This document shows positions 1-9,224 of a DNA stretch of 13,301 nucleotides, in pieces. This DNA comes from Hyphochytrium catenoides. Taxonomy: Eukaryota > Sar > Hyphochytriomycetes > Hyphochytriales > Hyphochytriaceae. The notes under the pieces are model-generated. The model searched no databases, was not told the DNA's origin, and worked only from the letters and a program-made list of their open reading frames with translations. Position numbers and translations under genes: made by a program. Every line of letters starts with the position of its first letter. Position 1 is the first letter of the stretch. The stretch is taken from assembly GCA_900088475.1 (NCBI GenBank), contig FLMG01004325.1:1-13301 (forward strand), in the 5' to 3' direction.

Positions 1-430
1 ACGGGGATGGGGGGGGGGGAGAGACCATCTTACGATGTTCGTATTTTTGAATCTGGCGGCAATAATAGTCGTCCTTACTTTGGTTGTACGGTTAGCTTTC
101 TGAGGAGTAGTAAGACCCGTACATGTTTTTCAACAAGTTTTTACGAAACGGTAGTTCAGGTTTGATTATCAGTTTTGCCTTTTGCCTTAGTAAAGATAGT
201 AACTGAGATTCGGTAACTAGCTCATTGAGCTTCAGAAATAAACCGATATACCGATATGACAGAGATTCAGATGATGTCTCAAAGCTTCAGGCCTTCAAGT
301 CTCACTCTGCTGTGAGCTCCTGTCTGGAGGTAGAGGCCTAGAGCCCGCGTTCACTCCATCATATAGGTCTCTTAGCTACGGATAGTTCTCGGCCCTGCCA
401 TTTGTAGAGATCAGAGTTGGACCACGAAAG
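1..430. other. 5' flank of SNU23, no gene seen
   Basis: This stretch has no coding region I can support. It opens with a run of nine or more G residues (about 10-19) and contains a small tandem repeat of CCGATAT at 243-249 and 251-257. It should contain the promoter and 5' UTR of the gene starting at 431, but I see no convincing TATA box or other core promoter element. Confidence 0.5.
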
Positions 431-2020
431 ATGAGCTCTGAGAAAGATAAGCGAGGGGCAGCCAATTTCACCAGGAGGACTTGGGACAGGGAGGCCTATG
501 CAAAGAAAGCCGAAGACAGAGAAAAGTTTGGAGATGTTAGTTGCACCACGGTATTACTTAATGATGATTCTCTCCAACTGACGTTTCTTTGTGGGTGCTG
601 CACAGGAGGCCGTGGAGTCCGTCAAGCCAAAGAAGAAAGATGTGGTCAAGGAGGAGTTTCGGGTTGTGCTGGAGGAGGGTCAGCCGGGGCCCGACGGGAT
701 GAAGCGAGCCTACCTGAAAGCGAGAGAGGAGAAAGTTGAACTGGACGATGTTGTGGGTACTACCAAGGTAAGAGGATCATCCGTCCCTCAGTCTGCGGCT
801 TTCCTGGTGTCAAAGCAAGCTTTATACCTTTAGAGACATGTTCCCTGCATCTCAGTGTCTGCTATAGATCGCCCCTGCTCGCAAATCTCTCGTCTTTCCT
901 CTTTATGTAAGCTCCTTAGCTCGCTGCTAACGGTCTTCCTCTTCACGCTTTTGCCCAGGTTGTTACTGGGGACAAAGGGGCGGGCGCTGGAGGCTTCTGG
1001 TGCGACCTATGCGAATGTCTTCTGAAGGATTCGGCATCGTATCTGGACCATATCAATGGAAAGAAACGTAAGTACTGTCAAGAGAAGGAGGAGCAGGAAA
1101 AAGGAAAGGAAGAGAAGATGTGAGAAAGATTATCAAGAAGGTAGCGGTATGGTGATCAGAGTGTAGGTCTCCTGGCACAGGTGGAGGCCCCTCAATATCT
1201 TACCTTAGGCTTTCTTGGCTGACCTCCATGCCCTGACAGCATTCATGATTCCTAAGTCCTCATCACCATGGTCTTACCTCTCATGATGTGCTCTCTCTCG
1301 CGCTCACTTCTACTGATGGCCCGCACTGCGGCCGCAGACTTGCGAAAACAGGGGTTTAGTACAAGGGTTGAGAGAGTGGGAGTGGACAAGGTGAAGAGTC
1401 GCTTGGAAGCTTTCAAGAAGAGAGCGAGCAATCCTGCGGGAAGCAACCCAGCCAATGCGCTAGCTGATATCCTTTTGCAACGCCACTCTGCTTTGTCCCT
1501 CGCCATCATCCTTCCTGCCCCACGTTTCTCATCTCTGCCTCTTTGCTATGGGGAAAATCTTTGGATTCCTTTTGCTCTTTTCTGCTTCTAGAGCACTCTT
1601 TCCTCATCGCCTTTGCAACTAACCCTCCTGGAGATCAGAACTGTCTCATGATGAGTACTTTCACTCATCCTCTCTCCCTCTCTGACTCTCTCTCTACCAT
1701 TGCTGCTACTTATGTTACTCAGCCTTCGCTGCTTCGCTTCCTACTGCGCTATCTGTCCCTTCCACTTTCCCGTATATACTGATCAAGAGCTCCAGCCACC
1801 AGTCATAGCGACCGTCCTTAACTCGTTGACACAATATGAACGACGTCTAAAGATGAGAGAGAACGAGGAGGAAGAAAACCGAAAGAAGAGAAAGTTGGAA
1901 AAGGAAGAAAAGAAGGAGAAGGAGAAAACATCCGTTGCCGAAGAAGACGAGGATGCCGCCAACCAAGAAATCTTTGCAATGATGGGAATAGCGGGCTTTG
2001 GAAGCAGTAAGAAGAGCTAG
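431..2020 (+). CDS. SNU23: SNU23/ZMAT2 tri-snRNP zinc-finger protein, five exons
   Basis: Spliceosomal protein of the U4/U6.U5 tri-snRNP that acts during B-complex formation and activation in the nucleus. My model has exons 431-535, 606-767, 959-1067, 1338-1466 and 1833-2020, 230 aa, against about 199 aa in human ZMAT2. The family signature is clear. The N-terminus has [19 protein letters not shown] matrin/U1-type C2H2 finger follows, with C104, C107, H120 and H126 in the context FWCDLC...[10 protein letters not shown]. Then come [20 protein letters not shown], a charged helix rich in E and K, and the diagnostic C-terminus [13 protein letters not shown]. Introns 1-3 are GT-AG; intron 4 reads as AT-AC. 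Every join keeps phase. The ATG at 431 is chosen because family similarity begins right after it. The downstream neighbour THOC5 converges on it. Identity is near certain; the least sure boundary is exon 4/5. Confidence 0.93.
1467..1832 (+). other. Probable U12-type AT-AC intron in SNU23 (intron 4)
   Basis: The intron begins ATATCCTTTT, the textbook U12-class 5' splice site, and ends GACAC. A branch-site match TCCTTAAC lies at 1815-1822, with the likely branch adenosine at 1821, 11 nt before the intron end. This is the short spacing typical of U12 introns, and there is no polypyrimidine tract just before the acceptor. Joining 1466 to 1833 gives GCT G|AA TAT GAA, that is ...[15 protein letters not shown], in frame and in line with ZMAT2-type proteins. 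No ordinary GT donor lies between position 1400 and the start of this intron. The intron is 366 nt and holds several CT-rich runs (about 1670-1700) in its interior. Confidence 0.82.
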
Positions 2021-2916
2021 CCACCCTCTTACGCGTGGGAAAAGCCGCCTTAGAGGGCCAAGGATAGTTCCTATCATGAAGCAGATTTAAGCAGGAGGCT
2101 AGAGTCAGGAAGATGCGAACTCAAGGAAGAGACTCCAGTAGACTAAGCAGGCCATCCAACTGGACGATTTGACAGCGGCACTCGTGGTCCGTTCCGTTCT
2201 CTACATTGATAACGGACGAGGAGCCCTGAGTGTTGACGAATACTACTTCCGCCGACTCAGTTGATGCGCCGGTGCTGATTAATTACCCTCTGTGCTGAGA
2301 GGCCCAAGCAGCGTCACAGCTGATTGGTGACAGAGACCTAGCTATATCTCCCTCTCTCGTAGAAAGCTGGGCTGCTAGCAGCTCTGAAGGATGAGCGTAT
2401 CTGGCTCTAGTACGCACGCTACCCTCTTTGTCTTCTGGCGGCAAGCCTTTATGGAGCTATTTAACGTAATGTAACTGGTAAAATAGTACAGGGATTGCGT
2501 CAACTCATTTGTCAGTAGAGCCACTTAGCTGTGAGAGAGGTGTTCGTAGGGTTCGTGACCCCAGCGGGGGAAAATATTAGCACTTCCCCCTTTTTGACCG
2601 AGCGTTGCACTGTCAGTCAGTCACGGTGTGCGTGCTCCCGAGGGCACACAGGACAGCAGATAGACACGCTCACTTGAAACGGCGTACCTTTACGGTGAGT
2701 CCAGAGCCTGCACTCTGATTACCAGCCACCATTAGGAAAGAGAGAGAGGGCTTGAAGAGAGAGCGGAACCTACACAGAGCTTTCGCTTGAACGTGGAAGC
2801 AAGAGAGAGGTGAACAAGCAGGGAGGGAAGAAAGAAAGCGTAATGCTTGCTGCCGCGATATGAAGTCTGACAAACTTCATGTTATTTAGATAATATTATT
2901 GACAGCAGCTCTAGAG
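2021..2916. other. Convergent intergenic region between SNU23 and THOC5
   Basis: About 900 bases between two stop codons that face each other. It should hold both 3' UTRs and polyadenylation sites. I found no canonical AATAAA in a sensible place and no convincing coding region. Short open frames, for example on the minus strand at 2670-2873, have no recognisable similarity and do not join THOC5. Two small hairpins are visible: one at 2566-2590 followed by T5, and one at 2626-2649 with a GTGTGC/GCACAC stem. Confidence 0.5.
2566..2595 (+). other. Hairpin followed by T5, possible RNA 3' end
   Basis: GGGGGAA at 2566-2572 pairs with TTCCCCC at 2584-2590 around an 11-nt loop, and five T residues follow at once (2591-2595). 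A GC-rich stem plus a T-run would be a plausible 3' end for a Pol III transcript. I did not recognise any snRNA, tRNA, SRP or RNase P sequence upstream, so function is open and it may be chance. Confidence 0.25.
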
Positions 2917-5900
2917 CTAACGCAGCGAGACCTCGGACTTGAAGGGCAGTTTCCTATCTCTTCCTCGTCTTGACCGTCCAAACGTCGGTTGATCCGCTTG
3001 TCCTAATACATCGAGGCAATGCTGGGCCGGCGGAGAGTTTGGAAAAGGAATAGGTCAACAGTGAGGGGCGGCAGGCAGCGTATTGCCAGAAGTAACGAAT
3101 GAAACAGGGAGAACAAGGACAGCCAAGAGGCCACGATGGGGGAGAGAAGGATAAAGAAGATGAGAGAGACCAAGAGTGTGTGTGTACGTGTGAGAGAGAG
3201 GGGAGGAGGGGGAGGGGGGGAAGAGGAGACGAAGGAGAGAGAAGAGAGAAAGAGAGAGCACAGATCTGTAAGAGAGGAGGAAAGAGAACATACGCCACTC
3301 GATGGCAATGACCGGCTTAACAATATGCGGTTTGCTTTACCTGAAGCTTTCTCAGCTGATGCGAAAGGACCCAATCCTCGCTCTCTTTAGGGCAAATGTC
3401 CCGATAGTAGGCATTGAGCTCAATCTCGATCTCCTGCGTGACAATCAGTAGGCTGTTATGTTTCTGCAGGCGCTATTCGTTCCGGCCAATCCTTTCTTCA
3501 ACCTTTCACTGGGGTTTATGTATGGTCTCGACGCCCAAGATCTCTCTCATCTGCCAATCTCTCTTCCATTAGCTATCTCTCATGCTCTCTCGGGCAAAGC
3601 CATTCGATGCGAGTCCTCCGGAGCATACCTTAAGCTGATTGTCCCATAGGTTAGCCTCGTTACTGCTGCCGCCTGCTCCTGGCTGCAGAAGGAAGCGCGG
3701 TGGTCTAAGAGGATACTCTGGGGAGATCTCTATGAAGGTTGTTATGGAACCTGGCCAAGGGAGCGAGAACAGGCGATCCATTAGTCTCTGCGACCAAAGC
3801 CTGTCTTACATGTCTTTCCTTCTCCTATTGCCTTTGCCTTTTATTTCTAGCCGCTTTCTCTCATGCAGATCTTTAAGTGTTCTATAGAACTCACGGCTTA
3901 CCCAGCCAGTCTTTTTGCTCACCACATTCTCACAAGGTAGAGGAGACGAGCATTACCTTTCTCTCTTCTAAAGATGGCTCTATAATATTGATAACCTCCA
4001 AATTCTGGGTCAATCCTCTCTTCCTCCGCCAACGCCTCCTTACTCGGTGAGGCTGCGAATGCCTCTCTAGCATGTGAATACTCCGTCCACGCAGTAAGTT
4101 GACAAGTGTGAGAGGAAGGGAACAGAGGGACAGCAGAAGGCTGGACTGGGATGGGATTCGGGCACGAGATAAGAGTCTTGATCTGCTGCTGCAAGATAAG
4201 AAAAGAATTGTACCGTCTGGTAATCTATAGAAAACAAAGAGAAGACTCTCAGTGACTAGCAAGGTCAACCCAGTGACATTACAGCGTACTCCCAATCTCT
4301 GATTCTCTCCCCGCCAATCCGTACAGGTCCATCTCGGTCCCACAACCCCGCTTGCTTTCAAAAGGACCTCGTCGTTCCGATGTCATCGAGACTCTGGCCC
4401 TTCGACCTATCCGCTATTTTCTATGAAGTATGGAAAGCAGCCCTGTCTATCTCTTCACTAACCTTCTGGACAACAGCCTTGACTGAGATCTCAGGCTTGA
4501 GAGAAAGATGTGAAGGAAGAGAATAGATACCGCTAACCCACTGCAGCCAGTAGTACGGTCTTCCTATTAGGTCCGTAGGGACTCTCGTCTCACTTTCCGG
4601 CGTGTAAGAAGGCTCGCTGACTGCTGGGATCTTATCGCCCAAATCGGCCGGGAAGAGACTGATAAGGAGGAACGGGAAGCCTTCTGCCTGCAATGTAAGT
4701 TAGACGGTTTTGAAGAGTCACCTCGTCTGTTCTCCTCCTTCAATAAATTACTTGTGCTGCCCTCCCCCTTTCCATCTGGTGTCACTGACCTCGGCAGTTA
4801 CTACTTTGAGCTTTGGATGGTAGCGGAACCTGATCTTCAGAGGCTTTTCTGGGTGCTTGATGACCAGAGACACAGCGACAGAATGGCAAGCGAACAAAGA
4901 GGAGATTTGTGCTTCTCTCTTTTTCGCATCTCTCGAGGAACCTTTGTCATCCTTGCTTCTTCTTCTACTGTTGGCACCTGAGTCCAGGACTACCTCCGAC
5001 GACACCTCTTCCAGGTCTATCTTAACTGTCTCCTCTACATGAGCAACAGCAAGGAGTTAGGGTCGCAATCTAACTCTGCTCTGGGGAGCAATCGTTGAGG
5101 GTATGTAGGCAAACATGACGCGGAGCGACAATCGCTCAGTGCGGAAAGCAGAGAGCGGGTAGAGGAGAGCTAGAGGGTGTGGCCATCAAACGATGCGAGA
5201 TCTCCAGGCTATGGAGGAACAAATAATGCATGAAAGGAATGATGAACGACAGAATGCTAAGCAAAGCTTGGAGACAAGTTAGGGGAGATGTATGAAGCTC
5301 TACCGTATGCATCTGAGTACGCCTCCAAACGCGTGTAGAGCACAAAGAGCGGTTGAGGAAGGTCTGGAACCTGCGCCTGGCGCGTAAGGCGTTGAGATGT
5401 GGAGATGCCGAAGTACTGCTGGAGACCTTCGGTGGCCTAGAGGCGAGAGAAGAAGAGCCGTGAGCTTGTCGACCAACACAAGAGAGAGAGAGCAAAAAGG
5501 AAAATAGCGTGGTAGCTGAGGCTTGAAGGAACGATGGGTATAAGAGCTCTTGCTGAAGAGAACATCTGAAAAATGGTAAGAAAGACAAGAAGATAGGGCG
5601 ATATAGGTCTTGACGCGAGGACTTTGTATGAGAAGAGCATGGTCCAAATGTGCAGACACCTTTTCAATCGTCTGAAGCTGCTCAGGAAGGTTCTCCAGGA
5701 AGCTCTGCTTACTCTCCACCTCAGTCTCCAGCGCTTTCAATCTAGAGTTCAGCTCCTCAATCTCTTTCCTGAGCCTGTTTAGCCGTTAGCACGATGGAAC
5801 CGAAGATAATCAGATGCTGAGTAACATGGTCCAGGGCCGTCAACGGAGACAGTGAGCTAAAGAACCAGCCAATAAGAGCAGATAATATCCAGAAAAGAAG

Positions 5901-7020
5901 CAACACCAGGTTAACGGCTGAGCATTTGCCTTTACCGAAGAACACAGCTTTGAAGATGGAGCTCCCCAGCTTACAAGAAGCGCACAATGGCCAAGAGAAA
6001 GTAAGGATAACCTTAAGAATGAAGAGCTATCTTCGAAGGAAACAGAACAAGAGAACGCATGCGTGCCCAGGATGGTCTCCGTACTCAATATCGATGGTGA
6101 GCTTACCTCTTACGGCCCTCAAGCTCCAAAGCCAGGCGCCTGAGGTGCTTGGCGTAGACAGCATTGTCTGTCGTGTGAAGCGAGGAGGGGGTGATAACCT
6201 CGTCGAAGGCTATCTTATCCATCTCCTTCGTGCTGAGAGCGTAGTAGAAAGACCGGGAGAGGCAGAGAAAGGGTTAAGCATTATGTGAAGAAGGGGAGAC
6301 GACTTCCAATCGCAAGAGGGCGACGAAAGACCACGCGTTACCACATCCAAGGGGCACAAGGAATGCCATAGAGTAGAGTTAATAGAGGCAAGAACCACAC
6401 ATAGACGCAAGAAGCAACGGAGAAGAGGCAGAGAGGCGGGATAACCATCAAGGATCAGCAAAAAGCGTAGGGAGGTTGTCCTTCAAGAGGGATGACGGAG
6501 GTCGAAAGGAGCCTCCTCTTTCTTCTTTCTCTCCTATTAAACATTCTCTCACCTCTGTCTCTCTCTCTCTCTTTAACCTACCTGAATTGCCTGCTGACTT
6601 GTATCTCATGAAGTAGATGGTTCTCTTCGTATTGGAGGTTCCTCAGCTGTAGTTGCCGCGACTCAATATTGTTCTTCGTCTCACTGAGCTTCAGCTTGAA
6701 GCCCTCAGCACCCAGTCGTGACTGGCGGTCAAGAGATTTTAGCTCTATAAGGAGCATGGCGATATCAGCCTTCCTCTTCTGGAGCTCTAACCGGTCCTCC
6801 TCTCTACTAGTCTAATAAGGAGAGCAAGCCAAGGTCAGCGTGATTGCATGCGGCCTACAGCTCTCACTGCTTTGTCGGAGGAGCGGGCCCTTACGTTTTT
6901 TAACGTTGCTATTTTTAAGAGATCTTCTTGAAGAAGGTTGGAAACGAAGGTAAAACGCTCCAAAGTATGCGGGAGCCCTTCAGAGTTCTCATGACACCGC
7001 GACGCGTCTTGGTAAACCAT
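2917..7020 (-). CDS. THOC5: THOC5, THO/TREX complex subunit, eleven exons
   Basis: Subunit of the THO complex, which couples transcription to mRNA packaging and export in the nucleus. Exons in coding order: 7020-6895, 6811-6582, 6232-6107, 5774-5660, 5436-5304, 5034-4790, 4687-4463, 4224-3957, 3750-3629, 3433-3341, 3021-2917; 595 aa against 683 in human. All ten introns are GT-AG and all phases agree. Residues 43-199 are a coiled coil matching the family (LRNLQYEENHLLHEI; RKEIEELNSRLKALETEVES). Then come DLPQPLFVLYTRLEAYSDAY, like human LPPPLYVLFVQATAYGQA, a basic acidic linker (about 244-280), IRFRYHPKLKVVTAE, a WLQWVSGIY segment and a C-terminus containing GRDRKLPFK. The ATG at 7020 is the first after an in-frame stop. 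The N-terminus is shorter than in human, so an upstream exon cannot be excluded. Intron 4 has a weak donor (GTGTCT). Confidence 0.9.
3192..3258 (+). repeat. Long polypurine tract inside THOC5 intron 10
   Basis: On the plus strand 66 of 67 bases are A or G, broken only by a C at 3230. It includes a run of eight G residues (about 3213-3220). Purine-rich sequence continues on both sides (about 3100-3290), with a short GT repeat at about 3176-3191. In the THOC5 sense this is a long polypyrimidine stretch inside the 319-nt intron 3022-3340, more than 150 nt upstream of the acceptor. Confidence 0.85.
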
Positions 7021-7472
7021 CGTTAGCCGAAGGTTCACCGGATGACGTTCACTAAGTCGCTAAGTCTGCTGGAAAGCACCGAGGACGGCTAATTAGCCTT
7101 AATTCAAAGTCCGACGCCTCTTATAAGCACATATCCAGTCTGCATCAGCCAGTTTCTGGGAGGCTATCTTAAAGCGGAGCTCGAAATGAGAGCTTCATAA
7201 CGAGGGCCGATAACGTAGATCTGTGATGAAGATCTGAAGATTTCAGATAATTATTGGCCTGAAGCTTTGATCATCGGCATTCTAGCCGTTAACGCTCAGA
7301 ACTTGCCCTTCTTGCAGTGCAACTTCCTGCTTCGCTCTGTCCTGTGAACAGCTCTGGGAGTGATCTGAAGCGCAGAGAGAAGCGGCAGCAGGATGAAGGA
7401 GCAGACCTTTGCGGTGTTGATGAGGCTCAACCTCACTTCTATGACGTTGGTCGGGTCCCAAAGGTTCAGCAG
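7021..7472. other. Spacer between THOC5 start and the 7TM-like region
   Basis: Upstream side of THOC5 and of the plus-strand 7TM-like region. It probably carries the THOC5 promoter and 5' UTR. A perfect 7-bp inverted repeat ATCTGAA/TTCAGAT with a 3-base loop lies at 7232-7248, just after a repeated AGATCTG. Open plus-strand frames at about 7317-7513 have no family similarity that I recognise. I could not find the N-terminal exons expected for a GPR180-type protein here. Confidence 0.45.
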
Positions 7473-8362
7473 CAATCCCTATGGGTCTGCAATCCCTCGT
7501 TGAAGTGCTGGAGGTAAGCGTTAGAATGACACTTGTGGTTCATTGCGAGGTTGACCCCTCTCTAGGCTGGCGTCAGGCGGTGGCTATTTTTGCGTGGTGC
7601 TCTCTATCCTTTCCTCCAGCTCTACGCGTCCTCTTCCCTGGTCTTTCATGTCCTCTCCTTTGGCGACTACGCAGACGTCTGTCGGCGTGCTGCATTGGCC
7701 ACTAAGCTAAGCGGTATAGCAGCGGACGTATTGCTGTCCTCTTCTTCATTTGCGAGGACCGGTTACACTATAGCCAAAGAGATCAGTCGTCTCATCATTG
7801 GTCCCAATATAAAGTTTGGTGACGCGTGTTACTTCTCCGTCAGTCCTGCCTTTAGCCTTTGCGTTACGGACCCAGGTTAGCTTTGCACCCTTGTCGTTCT
7901 ATGGGAAGTGAGTTCGTACTTTGCTCGGAACTCTTCGGCTGGGCAATCGTTCGACTTGTGAAGTTCGGGGCGAAAGGTGGTCAACTTTCGCTGCGATCGC
8001 TATCCCGAGACTGCAGTGTGGGCCGCCGCCGTAATTGTATGCTGGTTGTCCATTCTCAGTTCTCCTTGACTATTCACGATAAGGATAACTCTGGGAACTC
8101 TGGAAGCGACTCGCTCCGGATGGCTGGCGTGCTCCTTCCTCTTGAAGAAGCCTGACGCTGTCTGCGGTTGATGAAGTTGTCCTTCGTCCTTGTCCTCCAT
8201 TCTTCCTCCCATCATTATACTTGGTTTTCGTGTCCCCTTCTACTTCCTCCCGGTCATAGGACGGATGGCTGATGTTTTCTCTTCTCGCACGAAGATGAAG
8301 AAGATGGTGATGCCGGCCCTAGTGCTTTCCCGAGGCAGCTCTTTGCCTTCGGCCCTACTTGA
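7473..8362 (+). CDS. Possible GPR180/TMEM145-type 7TM protein, partial or decaying
   Basis: Coding-like pieces resembling the GpcrRhopsn4 family of seven-transmembrane proteins. One exon reads GLQSLVEVLE and ends at a good donor (GAG|GTAAGCG at 7513/7514). A matching phase-0 acceptor at 7619 opens a 73-codon piece, LYASSSLVFHVLSFGDYADV through SGIAADVLL to TGYTIAKEIS. In the family a helix with a conserved E leads to a histidine-containing loop and then GWTI-T. The frame then meets TAG at 7878, followed in the same frame by LCTLVVLWEVSSYFARN, so a 42-nt intron (7839-7880) or a nonsense mutation is needed. Further pieces (VWAAAVIVCWLSIL; YTWFSCPLLL; an acidic tail EDEEDGDAGPSAF ending at 8362) lie in different frames. 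The N-terminal half is missing. It may be a pseudogene, and the family call itself is tentative. Confidence 0.38.
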
Positions 8363-8789
8363 AGTGTCTTCTTCCTTTTATCTTGTTTCTTCTTATCTTC
8401 AATAGTTTACTTAGCCAAAGCTAGTAAAGAGCTCTACCAGCACTGACTCTGTGGGCCATCTGTGATTTCTAAAGGAGCGACTAAGCAAATGCTCCTAAAT
8501 AAGAGAACTACTGCTTTGCCTGACATGAACCAGCTTTATCGCGCCCTTAGAGTCACTAGCATTGAAGGCACAGCATTGGTCATAAGTGCTGCTATTAGTC
8601 CTTGACGGAGCTGTCGTTCGCATTCTGCAGCAGTGAAAGTCTTTGTTGTCGGTTCCTACCTAGCCATGTAATGAAGAGAAAGCCGGTTGAACATCATTGC
8701 ACCCACTAAATTGCTATAAGAGCAAGTTAAGTGAGGTTGATGGAACTCCTCTCATGTATATCCTTGACCTTACCTCGCCCACAGATAGA
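8363..8789. other. Intergenic stretch, nothing recognised
   Basis: No open frame of useful length and no family similarity on either strand. It lies between the 7TM-like region and the Ulp1-like relic, so it may include unrecognised parts of the same decayed mobile element. I see no terminal inverted repeats or target duplication that would define element ends. Confidence 0.4.
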
Positions 8790-9060
8790 CTATGCATAAA
8801 AAGATAAGCAGACATCACAGTCCGTAGAGCTTGACTGCTTTTCAAAAAGCCAATGTGGAGATTTACTTTCCACCGCCATAGTGGAAGACGTAAGTCCAGC
8901 AGCTTCCGGTCGCTGACAATTTGTTGCCTGCCAGAAACTGGCTCATCTGGACCGAAAGATGCTGCTCGATGGCATCGCAGATTTATTGGGACCCGTTCAG
9001 GGAGTCATAGGGTGAGATTTGGCGACCATCTGTGTTAGCTTCTCCCTGTACCCCGTGGGT
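8790..9060 (-). pseudogene. Ulp1-like (C48) cysteine protease fragment, minus copy
   Basis: On the minus strand a frame from about 9060 contains a histidine (codon 9057-9055, context THG), then DGRQISPYDSLNGSQ with the aspartate at 9006-9004. That is 17 residues after the histidine, the same spacing as the catalytic His and Asp of yeast Ulp1. A stop follows directly after NGSQ. The same frame resumes as ICDAIEQHLSVQMSQFL. In a shifted frame further on, SSSTDCDVCLSFYA (cysteine codon 8819-8817) resembles the catalytic-cysteine motif of the family, where Cys lies C-terminal to Asp. The tryptophan normally after His is Gly here. A stop and a frameshift make this a dead fragment. Ulp1-like proteases are common cargo of eukaryotic DNA transposons; that origin is inferred. 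Confidence 0.62.
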
Positions 9061-9224
9061 TCGCATTATCTAGGGGACCTTGAAACTCTGCGATGGCATC
9101 GCTTGGCCACTTCTCAACGGCAAAAATGGGAACCATTGGATTTGCGAGAAGTTAAAATTTGACGGTCGCCGAATCGCATACTGTGACTCCCTGAACGGGT
9201 CCCAATATTTCTGCGAAGCCACCG
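8967..9224. repeat. Fold-back inverted repeat formed by the two Ulp1-like fragments
   Basis: The left arm (about 8967-9040) and right arm (about 9150-9224) are inverted copies. The core is a perfect 24-bp match, 8984-9007 against 9184-9207. Conserved blocks lie on both sides: CGCAG at 8976-8980 against CTGCG at 9211-9215, and GGCGACC at 9021-9027 against GGTCGCC at 9164-9170. Similarity fades outward. A transcript across it could form a long hairpin. The 12-mer CGATGGCATCGC occurs both in the left arm (8967-8978) and in the spacer (9091-9102). Confidence 0.85.

Noticed and set aside
536-605. Box C-like ATGATGA and box D-like CTGA in SNU23 intron 1
   Set aside because: The motifs are only about ten bases apart and no terminal stem is present. 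This is not a C/D snoRNA.
1268-1591. Long plus-strand open frame beyond SNU23 exon 4
   Set aside because: Only 1338-1466 resembles ZMAT2. The remainder reads into the intron and has low-complexity hydrophobic content.
1646-1785. Box C-like ATGATGA with downstream CTGA inside the SNU23 U12 intron
   Set aside because: There is no closing stem next to the boxes and the spacing is long. Such short motifs are expected by chance.
2549-2562. B-box-like GGGTTCGTGACCCC
   Set aside because: The T-loop lacks the conserved A, and no A box or tRNA fold is found upstream.
2954-3374. Long overlapping open frames on both strands around 3000-3390
   Set aside because: They come from the polypurine/polypyrimidine tract in THOC5 intron 10 and give only S/L/P- or R/E/G-rich strings.
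4225-4462. Reading through THOC5 intron 7 to a stop (VSEEIDRAAFHTS)
   Set aside because: It would end the protein before the C-terminal third, which is present in exons 8-11 with family similarity and matching phases.
5437-5659. Reading through THOC5 intron 4 (VSAHLDHALLIQSP...)
   Set aside because: The donor GTGTCT is weak and the frame stays open for a while, but only removal of 5437-5659 restores the family pattern at the next exon.
8757-8766. Second ATATCCTT-like U12 donor motif
   Set aside because: It lies in gene-free sequence with no exon ending there and no matching branch site or acceptor in frame.
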